64,000 bases of DNA, taken from positions 7,111,501 to 7,175,500 of the forward strand of contig CM007989.1 in assembly GCA_002189035.1 (NCBI GenBank). The letters are read 5' to 3'. A program made the position numbers and the translations under genes. A model generated the notes under the pieces. The model had not been told where the DNA came from. It did not search any database and worked only from the letters and a program-made list of their open reading frames with translations. The DNA comes from Utricularia gibba (taxonomy: Eukaryota > Streptophyta > Magnoliopsida > Lamiales > Lentibulariaceae). This document shows, piece after piece, positions 9,999 to 23,700 of this stretch (within the stretch, counting starts at the first letter, position 1; each line of letters starts with the position of its first letter).

Positions 9999-12750
9999 CT
10001 ATGGCAGATAAGGAGATGGATAATGAAATAAAGAAGAGCACGATCACACAGCCATTGTATAACTCAATAAACAATGGATTGATCATTGAAATTAATGATC
10101 TAATAGGTAGATCGTATTAGAAAATATTAAATCTAACAAATTATTGATAATCTACTATAATTTGTTATATATTTGATTATTTTATTTTTAAATTTCAATA
10201 TGAAATTACTATATTCTAATACTTTTATGATGAATAATGTCACCTATTCCACATCAATCTCCTTTTGCAGTCGGACGATCGATCGGAAAATGATAATCAG
10301 AATGCATCAAAAGTATGGATGAATATAACTTAAGACCAGAATCCCATGATCCAAGTTTAGGGTTTCATGGATTCTCTTTGATGATGGGGTGGGGGGTTGG
10401 TAATTTCTTTATACTTGAAAGCAACTCTTTAGATATTTGCAAAGATGGTCAACATATTTTAAAAAATATCGATTTCGATATTAATTTTTTATCTTAATAT
10501 ATGAAATAAAAGCGATAAATAATAAAGAGAACACATGACATCAAAAGGAGCATGGAGCAGGTGAATTGCTTTCATGGAATGGTTGAGAGGTCAAACACAC
10601 ATAATTAGCACTTGCATATTATCTTTATTATTATAAACACAATTTATATACTATATAATAATATGTATAATAATCTCAACAATTATATTTATTGTACGAA
10701 TTCTTGATTTTCTTAATTTTAGTTTTCATAGTAGTTAATATACATTTTTTAAATAAAAAGTTAGATATCTCTAACCATAATTATAAATTTTAAGAAAAAA
10801 TATACTATATAATTTTTTAAAGCATAAAATAGTTTAGTTATCCATTCATACGAATTTAGCTCTCCAAAAATATTGATTTTTCGTACTCGTATCTATTGGT
10901 ACTTCTTGTATACGTGAAAAAGTTAATAAATATTATTTGTATATATTAAGTCTTTTTTTTTTCACATACACAATATGTTTCACGTGAATAAAATACATGA
11001 GATTTTATTAATATATTTCCATGTATTTATTGATATCATTTTTTGATGTTAATAAATTAGTATTTTTGAATTTTATTTCAACATGATTGGTTTCCTTGTC
11101 AACGGTTATAAATGAGGCGCACGGCCAAGTACAACTCCCCCCGCCCAACCTAGTTTTCCGCAACGACGGCTCACTATAAATGTAAATGAAATGAAGTGAA
11201 ATTTATGCGTGTTCTGAAAAATTTTTAGAGTCTATTTTTATTTTTCAAAAAATAAAAATAATTTTATTCTAAAATACTATTAATTATAAAAGTAATTCTA
11301 CCAAAAGTAATTTTGAAATTATATTATAAAAATTACTTTTGAAAAAATAAGTAATAGTCTACTTTTACATTTATTTTTACTTTTGAATTATTTCTTTGAT
11401 TTAAAAAGTAATTCTACATCTATTTTTACAATTTTTTAGAACACTTAAAATATTTTTCTATTTCCATCAACTATTTTTTTTACTTTTTAAAATTATTTTT
11501 TAAATTCTAGAGACAATCATGTGTTCATGGGCCAGCTTGGAGCAAAAGCCCAATATAATATACTGTAAAATATTCCAAGCCCAATATCAAGGCCCAGAGT
11601 GACCCCACGTCATCATCATCTTCTCCAATGCGCAGCGCAGTTGAGCGTCTGCGTTGACGTAGCTGTTGCACTTTAATAGAGAGAGGGCCGTATGGGGTCG
11701 TGTACGGTCTCCATCAGTCGAACGTAGGTCGAGTAGGAGACCCTTTTCCCTTCAACGCCCCTACTTTGAACATCCAAATTCTGATGCAAAAAGGAAGCTT
11801 CTTCGGCACACAGTTTCCAGAATTGCCGGTCCGAGCCCGGTTCGCGCCTCTACCCGACCCGCTTCGACCCAACCCCTTAATCAATTTCAGATATAAGGCA
11901 TGTTTTCTAGACATAATTTATTGAATTGGTTCTATTTGATTTTTAAAAATTCTAATATTTAATCATTTTGTAGTGAAATAGAAAATTTCGATTTTATGAT
12001 TCTATTTGATATAATCTGAATCATGTATTCAAAATATAAAACACGCCCAGATTTGACATGTGGTGGTTGTTTTAAAACAATGGGATTCAATCTATTTAAA
12101 TAATAACTTTTTCCAAATATTTCAATACATAATTAAAAATTATTGAAATCTATTCGATCAAAAGATTAACTAATTTCCTAACTAAAACGAAGAATTTGTT
12201 CAAACATAACAGACCAAATTGTATTAAATTTGAAATGAAAAATGTATTTCCCAATATATAAATTAAAAAAATGGCATTTATGTTGAAAATTGGCGGTATT
12301 TGACTCCCGTGAAAACAACGGCTACAAAACAACGGCACCGGTCTATTTGTGGTGGGGGATGACCCCATCAGTCGCATAGCTACTAGTACAAGTTTCCGGG
12401 TCAACATGCTGCAATCTCTTGGACCCCAAGAATCAATTGGTATAAATCCCTTGTTAAATATAATGTTCAATTAGTATAATATTGTCTGCTTCGAATATTC
12501 AAAGTTTACGATTTCATGATTTCCATTTTTAGAAAAAAAATATCGTGTAAAATTAGATACGATATATTTATATAAACTATTGCTTATCTTAATTGTAATC
12601 TATGTGGTATTTAGTAAGATACTTCCAACTTTTCTTTGGACTCTAATTACCATATTTTATATTTTATTATAAAATATGAATATCTTTCTTTTTGTTTTTT
12701 ATCAAATAATGGATTCTCAATGAAATCATGGTATTGGGAAGATGATAACA
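9999..12750. other. AT-rich intergenic region with one GC-richer block
   Basis: Mostly A/T runs with no gene. One block (11580-11900) is less AT-rich and contains a 75-codon open frame from 11700 that ends just after a possible splice site. Its sequence (for example GSFFGTQFPELPVRARFAPL) resembles nothing I recognise and may be a stray first exon or an untranslated RNA. A second GC-richer patch (12290-12440) shows no family resemblance. Short TGGGCC/AGCCCA elements occur at 11529-11600. Confidence 0.4.
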
Positions 12751-12841
12751 CAAAATTATGTGCGCGTACGTTTAAATCAAATCAAAATTATGTGCGCGTA
12801 ATTTTAAATCAAATCAAAATTATGTGCGCGTAATTTTAAAT
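12751..12841. repeat. 32-bp tandem repeat, 2.8 copies, each with a CGCG box
   Basis: Units start at 12751, 12783 and 12815. Copies 2 and 3 match over their shared length; copy 1 differs only at the bases after GCGCGTA. Each unit carries ATGTGCGCGT, with GCGCGT at 12762-12767, 12794-12799 and 12826-12831. The array ends about 165 bp before the SAUR start codon, inside its promoter. Confidence 0.9.
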
Positions 12842-12912
12842 ATGATTAGTAATTAGGGAGAAAGGACACGCGGAAAATAGACGACGGTCCGAATTGTACA
12901 GCTGGTTCCATG

Positions 12913-12920
12913 TATAAATA
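12913..12920 (+). promoter_or_regulatory. TATA box of SAUR gene
   Basis: TATAAATA lies 95 bp before the start codon at 13008 and about 70 bp after the CGCG repeat array. A telo-box-like AAACCCTA sits in the leader near 12974. Confidence 0.6.
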
Positions 12921-13007
12921 TGCCTCCAAGCTCTTACTTTTCTTCAGGCTCAAAACCTGGCTTCTTCTACCAAAACCCTAGTCACCATGTGCTCTTCATC
13001 TCCAGAG

Positions 13008-13318
13008 ATGGCGATCAAGAAGCCCAACAAGCTGCTCAAGGCGGCCTCCTTCAAGAAGATCATCGAAAGATGTTCCAGTCTCGGGAGGAATCATAACCGC
13101 TACGAGGGGGAGCAGCTCCGGCGGATGTACCCAGAGGGCACTTCGCGGTTTACGTGGGAGAGAATCGGAGGCGATACATCATCCCCATCTCCTTCCTCTC
13201 TCGCCCGGAGTTCCGCTTTCTTCTGAAGCAAGCGGAGGAGGAGTTCGGTTTCTATCATGCAATGGGGCTCACTCTCCCCTGTGATGAGATCGTGTTCCGA
13301 GCGTTAACTGCTAAGTAG
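13008..13318 (+). CDS. SAUR-like auxin-responsive protein (one-base frame break)
   Basis: This intronless small gene, as is usual for SAURs, gives about 103 residues after allowing for one lost base. It opens [20 protein letters not shown], the basic N-terminus of the SAUR50/72-like group. The core then continues in the next frame with [60 protein letters not shown] and the stop at 13316. The break lies at the CC of 13118-13119, where CTC-CCG is expected and CTCCG is present. An upstream in-frame ATG at 12987 would add seven residues; the MAIK start fits the family better. SAURs inhibit clade D PP2C phosphatases, raising plasma-membrane H+-ATPase activity and cell expansion. The short TATA promoter is complete and all core SAUR motifs survive, so decay is unlikely. 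Confidence 0.88.
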
Positions 13319-16300
13319 GCTTCACCGGCTCAGCGACATGCATGACACATAGTATAGCAGCCCTTTTTCCTTCATAGGTTTTCCGGCGACGCCGGTTCTC
13401 CCATCTTTGCTCCAAAATCTACACATATAAACTGTTTGTGAACTGAGTGGTTTTTTTCTTTTAAGCTGCCAAGAATAGGTTCGGTTACCACACCCCAACT
13501 CATTTGTACTTGGGTGCTGAAAGATTTTGGTCCATGTCTTCTTCCATATGGGTAGCAAGTTGTATACTTGGAGTTCATTTGATGCATCGTGAATGGGGTT
13601 CTAGTTCTGAAATTCGAACTGGATTTTGATTGCAAGTTGTATGAAAAAGAGAGCAACAAGAATGCCAAGAATAAAAGAACGAGCACTGTTTTATCCTTTT
13701 GATGACATAAACACAATGCAGCCAAAGTCACAGAGAGACAGATTTCTGGAGAGATCGATTGCGTTCTTTTCCTGTTTATTCGGAGTTGCTTATGGGAACA
13801 TCCAAACAGTACTTTTCTACTTGATGTTGGGAAATGGGAATGCTTCCGTACATGTGAGACTGAGATCAGAGTTTTCACTAGAAACTGATAATGAATTTAA
13901 AGTACAGATCTTCTTCCTGATGTCATGGATGCTGTAGTTGAAAACAGCGATTGCCGTGATCTTTTCTATTGATGTGCGATTTGGAAATAAGGGATATAAT
14001 TAAAAACCTACAAGCTCCAACCAATTATTGGCTCCCATTTGATTCTCGAAGCTTGAAAGGAGAGCCGCAATCAATGCCCTACTGTCTGAAGTCAAGTTTG
14101 GATCACTATGCCTTGTTCTGCTTTTTCTTTTGTTGCATCAACATGCCACCTGACCCACTGCAAAGTTAAAATTTGATATCTAGTTAAGTATGATTTTGAT
14201 CATGAGCTAACAAGGGGTTTTGAGTAGGGTGCCAACTCCTGTGGGAATAGGATGGTTCTTTATATCATGGCTTACAAGGGGGAGATGAAGGGAGATCCAT
14301 GTGTAAGATCGTCTATCTACCTTAGGCATCGAGCATTAAGTCAGCTACAGGTCCGTCTGTGTTATTGTCAATATTGCATGCCTTGTTTGAAGAGATAAAA
14401 AGGTGCATTTTCCTCAGGGGGGATAAGTTCTTAGGTGAAAAATAGGTGATGAGGGTCCTTGAATTCCAAGTTTTTAGAAAAAGGAACAATACTGACACTT
14501 GCCGGAAAACAATTTCTCACAGTTTATTTTTGAGCACATTGCGAAAAGAGATTCTTCTCCTCTAGTGATGAACCTTTGTGTCAGCATGGTTACTGGGCTT
14601 AGACTTCATCTGTCAAACAAGAAGAAGGCAGGTCAATGGAAAATATATCATACGGGGTCGAGAGAGGGTTTGATGTCCAGTGCGCGAAAAGAGAGCTAGA
14701 GGACTAAATCCAATACAAAACATGAATGCCATTAAGGAACTTCAAAGATCCATAAGAATAAGGAGCAAGGGAGGATCTTGGGATTTCCCAGAAATGATCT
14801 TGTGATAATATGCGCGATCTGAGCCGTATCACAAGTCAGAGGCACGATTAAGGAAAACCAATGGGCATTTCACAGAAGCAATTATAATGTATCAATGAGG
14901 CTGCAAAACCACTTCACGGTCATTTTCAGCAGCTCCATCTTTATTGTGAACAGAATTCAAACTCTAAATCATACTAGAAATCTACACATTATGCTTAGTT
15001 TTGCAGCAATGCAGGGAATATCCTTCACTTCAGTCAGGAGTTATTCTGATAATGACCAATCACCCATTGCATGCATCCTAATCCAACAAACGTTCCACAC
15101 CTGTACCTCAAAACAAACCTCCATACCCAGGCATACCGAAGCCGGTGTGCATCAGTTCAAATACCCGATCCAACTCATTGATTCGATCTCTCAGGTGGGA
15201 ATAGCGATATCGAAATTTTCACCAAAAAATGCCATCAGTTATTTGAGGAAAAATACCTTGAGTATCTTAAGTTTGACACTTCCATAAACAATCCCAAATG
15301 TGAACGCAGAAGCCCTAGCAACCTGCAACCACCACCAAAAACCGTACAAAAAAACCCCAAATTTCATTGCTGGAAAGACATTCGATTGTTCGCATACAAA
15401 TCAGATAAGGAAAATGAAGATACCAGCGCAAGAGAGCTCTTTCCGGAGTACGGTCCAGGCGGTATCCGCGGCGACATTCTTCTGCACAAGTAAAATCATT
15501 CAATTTCTCTATAGACTGTGAGCCTATAATTAAACTCAGAGAAGGGCTTCTATGTAATTTTTAAAAAGGTGGAGAGCTTTTCATTTTTTTTTATATACAA
15601 TAGGACCCCTAAAACTCCGAAAATAAGAAATTAAAATCGTGTTACAAAATGAAGACTAAATAAATATTTTTTTCGATGAAAACGAATGTTTTAAAAATCT
15701 AATTATTCAATTTAATCATGAATTTTAATTGAACATTTTGTATAATGAGTCGAATCGAATGGTAATATATAAAAAATAAATCATCATAATATATTTTATA
15801 AAAATAAATTTAACTCATTTTTTGATTTACTTATAAATTTGAGCTGAATATTATTTAATTTCAAATTAAATTCATTATTTTAAAATAAATAATATTTCAT
15901 ACCCAACCAATTCAGCATTTTCTTTTTGTGATACAATATCTTTTCCTGATGCTTCGAGCTGCTCAGCCATAGCATTTGCATGATCAAAGTTGACTGCTGC
16001 AACACACTTAGTCATTTACAAGTCTGATCATCCTAATAATCTCTTACACACATTATGTTAAAAAAAATATACTAAGAATTATCAAATTTCTAGCATAGTA
16101 GTGAGAGAATGACCATATTTCTAATACACTCCAAAACACAGAACCATGCGAGTTCCTAGAGATATCAGACTGCGCCTCGCAGTACTTGAGTGCATTGCAG
16201 AGGAAAAAAGGTTGTCGAAAACCATGCTGTAACACCATGGATTGTCTCCTCAATCATAACCGGTGATTCTTGCTTTGACATTCAACTGCATGAGCACCAA

Positions 16301-16929
16301 GGCTCGGGGACCTGATCTGCTTGACCTCTGATGAACCTTTTGGCGTTTATGATTTGTCAGGGAAGCAAACCAAACAGTTCATGATAACAGATGGTAGGAT
16401 GCACTTGACTTTTAGCTTATCCAAGTGAAGTGAAGCTTCCACGAATCGGCTGTCAGAAGCTTCCACACCCGCTGAAAAATGAACACATCAAAAGATTGAA
16501 CTGTATACAAAGACTGCAAATGCCAACTAACAGAAGAATCAAGGATTCCTACGAAAGAAGGTGCCATGCAAACCGCCCATTCATCAAATGGTAAAAGATA
16601 TGCTGTCATTCAACTTCATCTATCAAAAGAGTCTCTAGAATGCCAGTTTTGGATGCACTACATTTGGAACTTTTCTTCTGCCCAGTATGCAGCTGATCAG
16701 AAACGAACAAAGAGCTATCTACGTCTTCACAAGAAGAACTTGCCAACGATGCATCACGTAATAGAATTGACTTTGGATCAGAAAGATTTTTTATCACGAA
16801 TTGATCCGAACAAAACTGATACAATGAAAAATCAGACATTGAACCCTAATTCTTGAAAATTCGGAACTCATCAAACAAATTGTGAATTGCGAACTTCAGA
16901 GAAAGAATGCGTCTGCACTGTTGAGCTGA
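13319..16929. other. Intergenic region, 3.6 kb, with an unidentified exon-like block
   Basis: No gene could be assembled. On the minus strand, 15905-16003 reads as about 31 open codons with protein-like composition (VNFDHANAMAEQLEASGK), bounded by an AG acceptor-like and a GT donor-like site; I do not recognise the family. The remainder carries short unrelated open frames on both strands and an AT-rich core (15540-15900). The first 600 bp contain the SAUR 3' UTR. Confidence 0.4.
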
Positions 16930-17014
16930 AGCCCAACAATACAATTTACTAGGACAGAAAATTATGTTATTGGGCTTTGAATTGCCGCAGGCTCAAAATT
17001 CGTTCAATTGGGCC
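16930..17014. promoter_or_regulatory. Site II (TGGGCY) cluster upstream of UPL3
   Basis: AGCCCA at 16930-16935, TGGGCT at 16971-16976 and TGGGCC at 17009-17014 form a cluster 730-810 bp before the UPL3 start codon. Such elements bind TCP factors and are common in promoters of growth-related housekeeping genes. Function here is inferred from sequence only. Confidence 0.4.
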
Positions 17015-17742
17015 TCCTAAAATAGCAATCCTTGACAGCGACGTAATGTACCGTAACGTGGTCCCAGATGTAAATACAACACATTAAAAAAAGTAAAATC
17101 GAATGTACATTTTCATCATCACGTGCGAGGCTGTGCTTTCCAAATTGGAATTTCCATTCACGTCCTCCATTCTCCAATTCCATATATTTTGTCTTAATAA
17201 TGTCTAAAAATTGTAATAACAATTTTGAATTCAATATCCAAAATTAATTATTAATGCGTTACGTTAATTTTTTTAAGAAAAACAAATTAATTTGTCGAGG
17301 AATCGACGATTTATTTGATCAAGACTTATGAATCACACATTATTCTTATTAAAACGTGATTAGAGATTGATAATTGGGTTTGGTAAATTGGTCATGAGTC
17401 ATTTTCGGATTAAAGTGTTTTGATTAATGTGAAAACATTTGTTACAAGTGAATAAAATATATTATTTATAAATAGCAAGTGAGTTATTGTAATAAAATTT
17501 TAGGAATTATAAAGGTCGGTTACTCTGATTGTAAACGACAGAGGAAGAGGGGGAAGAGGTTTGGGAATCGTGATTGATTAGGGTTTGCGATACTGCGAAG
17601 GGGGGAGGATTGATTCAGGAACGTGGGTTTGGGAGGTTTTTTGGATTATGACGATGGTGGCATGAGGGCCGCCTGGGGATCCGTAGCGGCTGTCATCGCC
17701 GATTAGTCGGCGAGCTGATTTGTCGCATTTGAGGGGTATTGT

Positions 17743-20700
17743 ATGGAAACTCGGAGCCGGAAGCGGGCCGAGGCATCAACCTCATCACCGATCTCAGGGC
17801 CAACTGCTCGTCCCAACAAACGCTCTCGTGTCTCTTTAACCGCCACAGTTAACGCTTCCGCCATCGCCACTCGCACTCGGACTCGCACGCGTGCTGCCGC
17901 AGCTCGATCTGCTACTATGGATCCGAATTCGGAACCTTCAAGCGCTTCTGGATCGACCCCCAGGGGACGCCGCGGTAAAAATTCTGGTTCTAAACAGAAG
18001 CATGATAAGGAAACGGGTAACTCTGACAAGGGAAAAGAGAAGGAGCCTGAAATCAGGCATAGGGAAACGGAAAGAAGCTCGGCTCTGAATTTTGAATCGC
18101 ATGATGGAGGGGAAGATGATAATGACAGCGAGGGTGGAGGGGGGATTTTTCACCAGAACTTGACTTCCGCTAGTAGTGCTCTTCAGGGTTTACTGAGAAA
18201 ATTGGGTGCCGGATTGGATGATTTGCTCCCGAGCTCGGCAACTGGTTCCGCTTCCTCTTCGCATCAAAATGGGCGACTGAAAAAGGTTTTGTCAGGTTTG
18301 AGGGCTGATGGGGAAGAGGGGAGGCAAGTGGAGGCCTTACTGCAGCTGTGTGATATTCTCTCAATTGGAACAGAGGAGTCTTTAAGTACTTTCTCAGTGG
18401 ACTCTTTTGTTCCAGTCTTGGTGGGATTACTGAATCATGAGAGTAATCCAGACATCATGCTTTTTGCTGCGAGAGCTCTGACACATTTGGTTGATGTGCT
18501 GCCCTCATCCTGCGCGACAGTTGTGCATTACGGTGCTGTATCTTGTTTTGTATCACGACTGCTGACTATTGAATACATGGACTTAGCTGAACAGGTGAAT
18601 GTATTAGTTTCTTCTCGCACTGGGGGGCGAAATATTAAGGCTTTTGTGTGCCTTTTCTAGTCCTTTTAGGGTTATTAACGTGATGTCTGTATGTTATCTG
18701 GATATAGGAATTTCATCACTGTCATTCTAATCTGTAATGATGGTAATTTTACAGTCCTTGCAAGCTTTGAAAAAGATATCCCAGGAACACCCGACTGATT
18801 GCCTGCAGGCAGGTGCACTCATGGCTGTGCTTTCTTATCTCGACTTCTTTTCCACTGGAGTCCAAGTAAGAATTTTTTTCGTTTGTTTTATATGGTTGAT
18901 GTTATCCACGTGGTCATCTTCATTCATTGCTTGAGATTCTTTCTCATTAACATGTTTAAAACTCTTTTGTAGAGGGTGGCCTTGGCAACCGCTGCTAACA
19001 TGTGCAAGAAGCTCCCATCTAATGCTGCTGATTTTGTGATGGCAGCAGTTCCACTGCTGACAAACTTGCTTCAGTATCATGATGCCAAGGTTAGATAGGT
19101 TATCACAGAGATCATAATAACCATCCCCGTCAATCCATATGCAAATTATCAGCCTTTTGTTGACTCTTCTTTTTTCAGGTTGTAGAATCTGCATCTATTT
19201 GCTTGACTCGAATTGCTGAGGCTTTTGCTTCATCACCCGAAAAACTTGATAAACTGTGCAACCATGGAGTAGTGACTCAAGCAGCAACTTTGATTTCCTC
19301 GAAAACTTCTGGTGGTGGTCAGACTTCCTTTAGCGCATCTACATATACAGTAAGAGAATACTATTTGGTAGTGCTTGTTTGTTCCCCCTTCTAACTCCTG
19401 CTTTTTATTTATGACTTTTATCAGGGATTGATTCAACTTCTTTCAACTTGTGCCCGTGGTTCTCCTCTAGGAGCAAAGTCATTACTCCTCCTTGGTATCA
19501 GTGGAATTCTTAAAGACATTTTGTCAGGTTCGGACGTGATGTCAAGCATGTCCTTTTCACCTGCTTTGAGTAGGCCACTGGAGCAGGTATCAGTAAACCT
19601 TCTAATATGAACGGTATTCATTTGAAACATTTTTATGGATATTAGATATCAGTCTTGATCTGCATTTATAATATTTCATTCCTCTCTGCGTCAGATTTTT
19701 GAGATCGTCAACCTGGCAAATGAGCTTCTTCCGCCACTCCCATTAGGAACTGTGTCTCTTCCAGTAAGCAGTTTCTTTCAAAGTAGAGACCCTCTGGGTA
19801 GGAAAAGCCACACAAGCAGCTCATACAAACAGGAGGGTTCCAGTGCGAATCCACAAGAGGCTTCAACACGCGTTAAAATCTTAACTGATCAGCCTGAATT
19901 TCTTGAACAATTTGGAGTGGATCTTCTTCCTGTTATGGTTCAGGCGAGTTGCTTTCTCAGCTCTGGTGTTGAGATAAGTTATTTGCTCAAGTGCTTATTT
20001 TGTGTTGGCAGATTTATGGTTCCAGCGTGAATAGTCGTGTACGCCACATGTGTCTTTCTGTTATAGGAAAGCTTATGTACTTCAGCCCTCCAGAAACAAT
20101 AAAGTCTCTGCTAAATGTAACAAACATTTCGAGGTACATGCTTCTTTTCCATGACACTGCTTGTTGCGTACTTTGGATCCGTGTCTGTGAGTTGTGATTC
20201 ATGCACTCGCTTTTTAGTTTCTTAGCAGGAGTTTTAGCTTGGAAAGACCCTCAAGTCCTGGTGCCTGCACTCCAGATATCTGGGATTTTGATGGAAAAGC
20301 TACCCGATACCTTTTCAGTGATGTTTGTAAGGGAAGGTGTTGTTCATGCTGTTGATGCATTGATCATGTCCGGATCGTCCAGCACTTGTCAATCATCTGG
20401 TGTTGACAAGGATAATGATTCCATTCCTGGGTCATCACCCCAGACTAGACGAAGTCGGCGTAGAGGCACCACTGGTAATCTTGATTCAGGTTCAGCTGAA
20501 AACCCTAAAAATCCAAGGGCAAACGCAGACGCACAATCAAATTCCGTTGAGGTTCTGCCATCCAGTGCTGGTATTCGTGCCACAGTTAGTGCATGTGCAC
20601 AAGCCTTTAAAGAGAAATATTTCCCGTCAGATCGTGTGGCCGTTGAATCTGGTGCTTCAGATGATTTAGTTCGTTTAAAGAGTCTCTCTAATAAGCTGAT

Positions 20701-23700
20701 TTCTAGTATTGAGGAACCCAAGGCCAAGTCAAAGGGGAAGTCCAAAGCATTTGGCTCTAAGCATTCTGATGTTTCTACTAGTAAAGAGGACAACTTGATT
20801 GAGGTCATAAGTGAGATTTTCAGGGAGATTAGCAAGGGAGAAGGGGTGTCAATTTTCGAGTTCATTGGTAGTGGTGTTGTTGATGCATTGCTCAACTACT
20901 TAACTTTTGGCTTATTCACTAAAGAAAAAATATCTGAGGCCAATCTACCGAAGTTGAGACAGCAAGCAGTCAGAAGATATCAATCTTTTATTTCAATTTC
21001 CCTTCCTTCCAGTGTTGATGAGGAGAATGCAGAAGTACCCATGAGTATTCTAGTGCAGAAACTCCAGAGTGCATTGTCCTCTCTGGAGCGGTTTCCTGTG
21101 CTTTTGAATCATGTTTCTCGATCTGGAGGGACTTCCAGTCTTTCTTCTGGTCTGAGTGGTGTTCCTCTACCAGTAAAAGTACGCCTTTGCCGATCTCAGG
21201 GTGAAAAATCCCTTCGTGATTACTCTTCAAACATTATTCTGATCGATCCATTAGCCAGTTTAGCTGCTGTTGAAGACTTTCTCTGGCCTAGGGTTCATCG
21301 TAGTGATTCTAGCCAAAAGCCTCCAGTATCTGCTGGAAATCCTGATACAGTGATCAGCCCTGCGAAGACTAGTGTTTCTTCACCATCGGCTTCAGCAACT
21401 GTTTGTGCTACTCGGCGTCATTCAGCACGATTAAGAGCATCTGTTAATGCAGATGATGCCAGCACGAAAGACTCACAAACTGAACAGCAGTTAAGCTCGT
21501 CAAAGGGCAAGGGAAAAGCAGTGATGAAGCCCAGTCAAGAAGAGCCAAGGGGTCCTCAAACTAGAAATACTGCAAGAAGAATAGCAGCTTTGGACAAAGA
21601 AAATGATGTGAAGGCAGAAGAAGAGGACACCAGTTCCGAGGTTTGTGTTGTACAGGCCACAGATTAATACCCATTATGCTTTAGGATCAATTCGTGTTTC
21701 CAGAAAGAATCAGTTTTTCTATTCACTTAGGCAGCTGAGCCTTCTTCTGTAGGAATTTGAATAAAAAATATTATATGCCTCAGACGATTTCTGTACAATC
21801 CTACCACCTTAGTTCCACCTTGCTCATTTTCTATTTCTTCGCATATGATCCTGGAATAGGAGTCTTTTTTGTCACCTTGAACGCTTAATGTTATTATTGT
21901 GCCAATCACAGGGGGATGAACTGGATATGTCACCAGTTGAAATTGATGAGGCTTTAGTAATTGAAGAAGATGATGACCTCTCAGATGAGGATGAGGATGA
22001 GGATGAAGATGATGAAGATGATGATGATGATGAAGTGGATGGAGAAGAGCATGATGAAGATGATGCTGATGATGTAAGTTAAAATTCTTGAGTAGATAGG
22101 TAAAATGATCTTCAGTGTTTTCAGTGTAAACTTTTCTATCCTTTTCCACCTTCAAATGTAGCTATAAGGAAAGCATAGAGTTTCTGCATGATATGGCGTT
22201 TGTCTCTGTGTGAATCTGCTAGCATGTCGGTTTTGCTGTTTGGTTTCATAAGAGCAGGATTGCAACAGAACACACCTTTTTGAAAAAAAAAAAATTAAGT
22301 ATTTCAAAATTTCCAGTCGTGTTGCAAATTCTTTATTGTACAGCATGTATTTTCATACATTCATGTTCTTCTCTATTGCCTTGCAGAGTCCCGCATGCCC
22401 GTTTCTTCTATTCTTCTGAGTAGTTATTTGCCACTAAGTCGTTCTTGAGTTTATTATCATGTTCCTTAGCAGGTTTTGGGTGACTACACACGTTCCACTC
22501 ACATGACAGACATTGTTCATGATGTTAAATTTGGGGACCACGTGGATGAAACTTCAGCAGTTGCCCCAGAAAATGGCCAGAGTATTGCAGCACATAGTTC
22601 CAGTGTCAGAGGTGCCACTGAGTTTCAAAGTGGCAGTCGATTTGGTTCAAGGGGTGCAATGTCCTTTGCTGCTGCAGCCATGGCTGGTCTTTCATTTGGC
22701 AATAACAGAGGTGTAAGAGGAGGCAGAGACTATCGAGGACGCCCCTTAATTGCCACTGATTCACCAAGGCTCATATTTACTGCTGGAGGCAGGCCACTTC
22801 ACAGACATATGACTATTTATCAGGCAATTGAACGCCAGCTTGTTTTGAATGAGGATGATGATGATAGATGTATGGGCAGTGATTTTGTGTCCAGTGATGG
22901 AAGCAGGCTGTGGAGTGATGTTTATACTATAACATATCAAAGAGCGGATGGTCCTGCCGAGAGGCCATCACTTGGAGCTATAAGCTCGCCCACTTCTTCA
23001 AAGGGGCTAAAGGCATGTTCCCCTAGTTCTGCCTCTGATAAACCAGGGCAGCACATGTCACTGCTGGATAGCATTTTGCATGGTGAACTTCCTTGTGATC
23101 TGGATAGAAGCAATCCCATCTACAACATCCTAGCACTATTACGTGCATTAGAGGGGTTAAATCAGCTTGCACCACGATTGCGGGTATTGCAAACGGTTGA
23201 TAATTTTGCCAAGAGCAAAGTTCCAAAGCTAGATATTCATGGTGTTGCTGGTGTTAGAGTTCCTCCAGGAGATTTCATTAATGGAAAACTTACTTCAAAA
23301 TTGGTTCGGCAGATGCAGGATCCTCTTGCAGTGTGCAGTGGCTGTCTTCCATCCTGGTGTTACCAGTTGATGAAAGCCTGTCCTTTCTTGTTTCCCTTTG
23401 AAACCCGTCGCCAGTATTTCTATTCCACTGTCTTCAAGTTTTCTGGTGCTTTGAATCGGCTTCACCAGCAGCAAGTTGCTGGTGGACATGGATTGACGAG
23501 CGATAGGCATTTTAGAATTGGGAGAATGCAGCGTCAGAAAGTTCGTGTTTCCAGGAATAGAATATTAGAATCTGCAATGAAGGTTATGGAAATGTACGCT
23601 ACTCAAAAAGCTGTGCTTGAAGTCGAATATTTTGGGGAGGTTGGTACAGGACTTGGACCAACTCTTGAGTTTTACACTCTTTTAAGTCATGAGCTTCAGA

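Noticed and set aside
12751-12841. Regular repeats that superficially resemble a CRISPR array
   Set aside because: The copies are head-to-tail with no spacers, in a plant nuclear promoter.
13372-13878. A 168-codon minus-strand open frame downstream of the SAUR
   Set aside because: No family resemblance, biased composition and no splice or promoter context; it overlaps the SAUR 3' UTR and looks like a chance frame.
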